Source: Megamerina dolium (lineage: Eukaryota; Arthropoda; Insecta; Diptera; Megamerinidae). Taken from it: DNA of 64,000 nucleotides. A program made the position numbers and the translations under genes. The stretch covers positions 32,273,001 through 32,337,000 of the forward strand of contig OY978526.1 of the NCBI GenBank assembly GCA_963854835.1, written 5' to 3'. Of the stretch, positions 63,390 to 64,000 are shown piece after piece (within the stretch, counting starts at the first letter, position 1; each line of letters begins with the position of its first letter). A model generated the notes under the pieces. It made no database searches and had not been told where the DNA came from. It saw only the letters and a list, made by a program, of their open reading frames with translations.

Positions 63390-63923
63390 AATAGTAAGTT
63401 GGTTTTTATTAATTCTTTTTTAATTATAAATTAATTCTTTTTTAAATTATTGACATTTATTTTAAATATTTATGCATGTATACATATGTGCACAATAAAA
63501 CTTGTAATGAAGACACGAAACCACTACGCTTTTATTTATATATTTTAGTCCATAGCTTTTCCGCTTAGGCAACTTCTGGTCACTTTAGGTTATATACATA
63601 TTTTCGCGGTATATTTATTTACTTGTTTCTTCTAGTATTTTCCATAATAAACGTTTATACAATTTTGTATAAACGTTCGCAGTTTTATTTACCTTTTGTA
63701 TGGGATTTTGACACTTCTTATTTGCCTACTATTGGTGCTGTTTCGTTTATGACGTTGCAGGGCGCAATCTGTATTTCTATCATTCTTGATATTTGCCTAA
63801 TATTTTAGTCTCACTTATTCTCATTCTCATTCTCAAAACATATCTAAAATATGCTTTGCAAATATTGTACATGTTTCGAGAGTAAAGAAAATCAAATACA
63901 TTCTCGCAGCTCTTTAGTGCGAA

Positions 63924-64000
63924 TTATGAACCATAGTAGGGATGTTAACGCTTGGTTCGTACGCAAAATATATATTGTAACACAATCTTGCAGCTCAACG
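63924..64000. other. flank beyond MITE M1
   Basis: Short stretch to the window end; nothing recognised. Confidence 0.4.

Larger units (their letters stand above)
61356..63788 (+). mobile_element. P-superfamily transposon, internally deleted
   Basis: Perfect 31-bp inverted repeats at 61356-61386 (CAAGAATGATAGAAATACAG...) and 63758-63788, starting with CA as in the canonical P element, whose repeats are also 31 bp. ATATTTGCC lies directly outside both ends (61347-61355 and 63789-63797), compatible with the 8-bp duplication known for P. The related M1 copy at 41856 has the single uninterrupted ATTTGCC. The inside holds a THAP exon, further P-type exons, a short C-terminal remnant and AATAAA at 63495. 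The catalytic core is missing. A 734-bp retrotransposon fragment is inserted at 61899-62632; without it the element is about 1.7 kb. Confidence 0.85.
59276..63915. mobile_element. MITE M1, copy 2, with Tc1 and P-like insertions
   Basis: M1 sequence at 59276-59514, 61151-61355 and 63798-63915 is collinear (reversed) with copy 1 at 41856-42416. The ends TGCTGCAGGAATATATTTG and ATTCTCGCAGCTCTTT are flanked by AGTGCGAG (59268-59275) and AGTGCGAA (63916-63923), a target duplication of about 8 bp. The two gaps are filled by the Tc1-like element and the P-like element, each with its own target duplication. Confidence 0.78.

Overview
The window is AT-rich DNA from an insect nuclear genome. It has spliced genes with consensus GT-AG introns, many Tc1/mariner elements, tRNA-derived SINEs and long (TA)n tracts. 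The two recognisable genes and the transposon families point to a higher fly (Brachycera). A tephritid fruit fly is my guess, not something the sequence proves.

Host genes are few and all on the minus strand. (1) 18610-26190: two splice-compatible coding exons (154 + 29 codons) of an unrecognised protein, 7 kb apart; the gene probably continues left. (2) 33626-34707: a complete five-exon PACRG-like (parkin co-regulated gene) gene of 263 aa. (3) 45445-54487: an ADAM10-family metalloprotease, best read as Kuzbanian-like (Kul). Ten exons can be joined in frame; only the signal-peptide exon is missing. It has a ~250-residue Asn-rich insert between the furin site and the catalytic domain, and a ~690-residue cytoplasmic tail.

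The rest is mostly transposable elements at different stages of decay. 1-16 kb: mariner and non-LTR relics, a 1.6 kb TA-flanked inverted-repeat element (7900-9516), a tRNA-SINE (10748), and a mariner holding another mariner that holds a SINE (13997-16219). 18-25 kb: introns of gene 1 with a mariner, a TTAA-flanked MITE and another SINE. 27-32 kb: an intact Tc1-like element inside a (TA)n tract, and a foldback Harbinger-like MITE with TTA target duplication. 35-39 kb: an inverted partial duplicate of the PACRG-like gene, split by a hAT element that itself contains a mariner. 41-43 kb: SINE, MITE 'M1' and a mariner relic. 55-59 kb: two decayed DDE transposons.

The most striking locus is 59276-63915. 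A copy of M1 carries two independent insertions: a second intact Tc1-like element, and a P-superfamily transposon with perfect 31-bp terminal inverted repeats, a 9-bp direct repeat at its ends, a THAP-domain exon, intact P-type splice sites and a deleted catalytic core. The P-like element was itself hit by a 5'-truncated non-LTR retrotransposon with a 12-bp target duplication. The M1 copy at 41856-42416 preserves both empty sites, so the order of insertion can be read directly.
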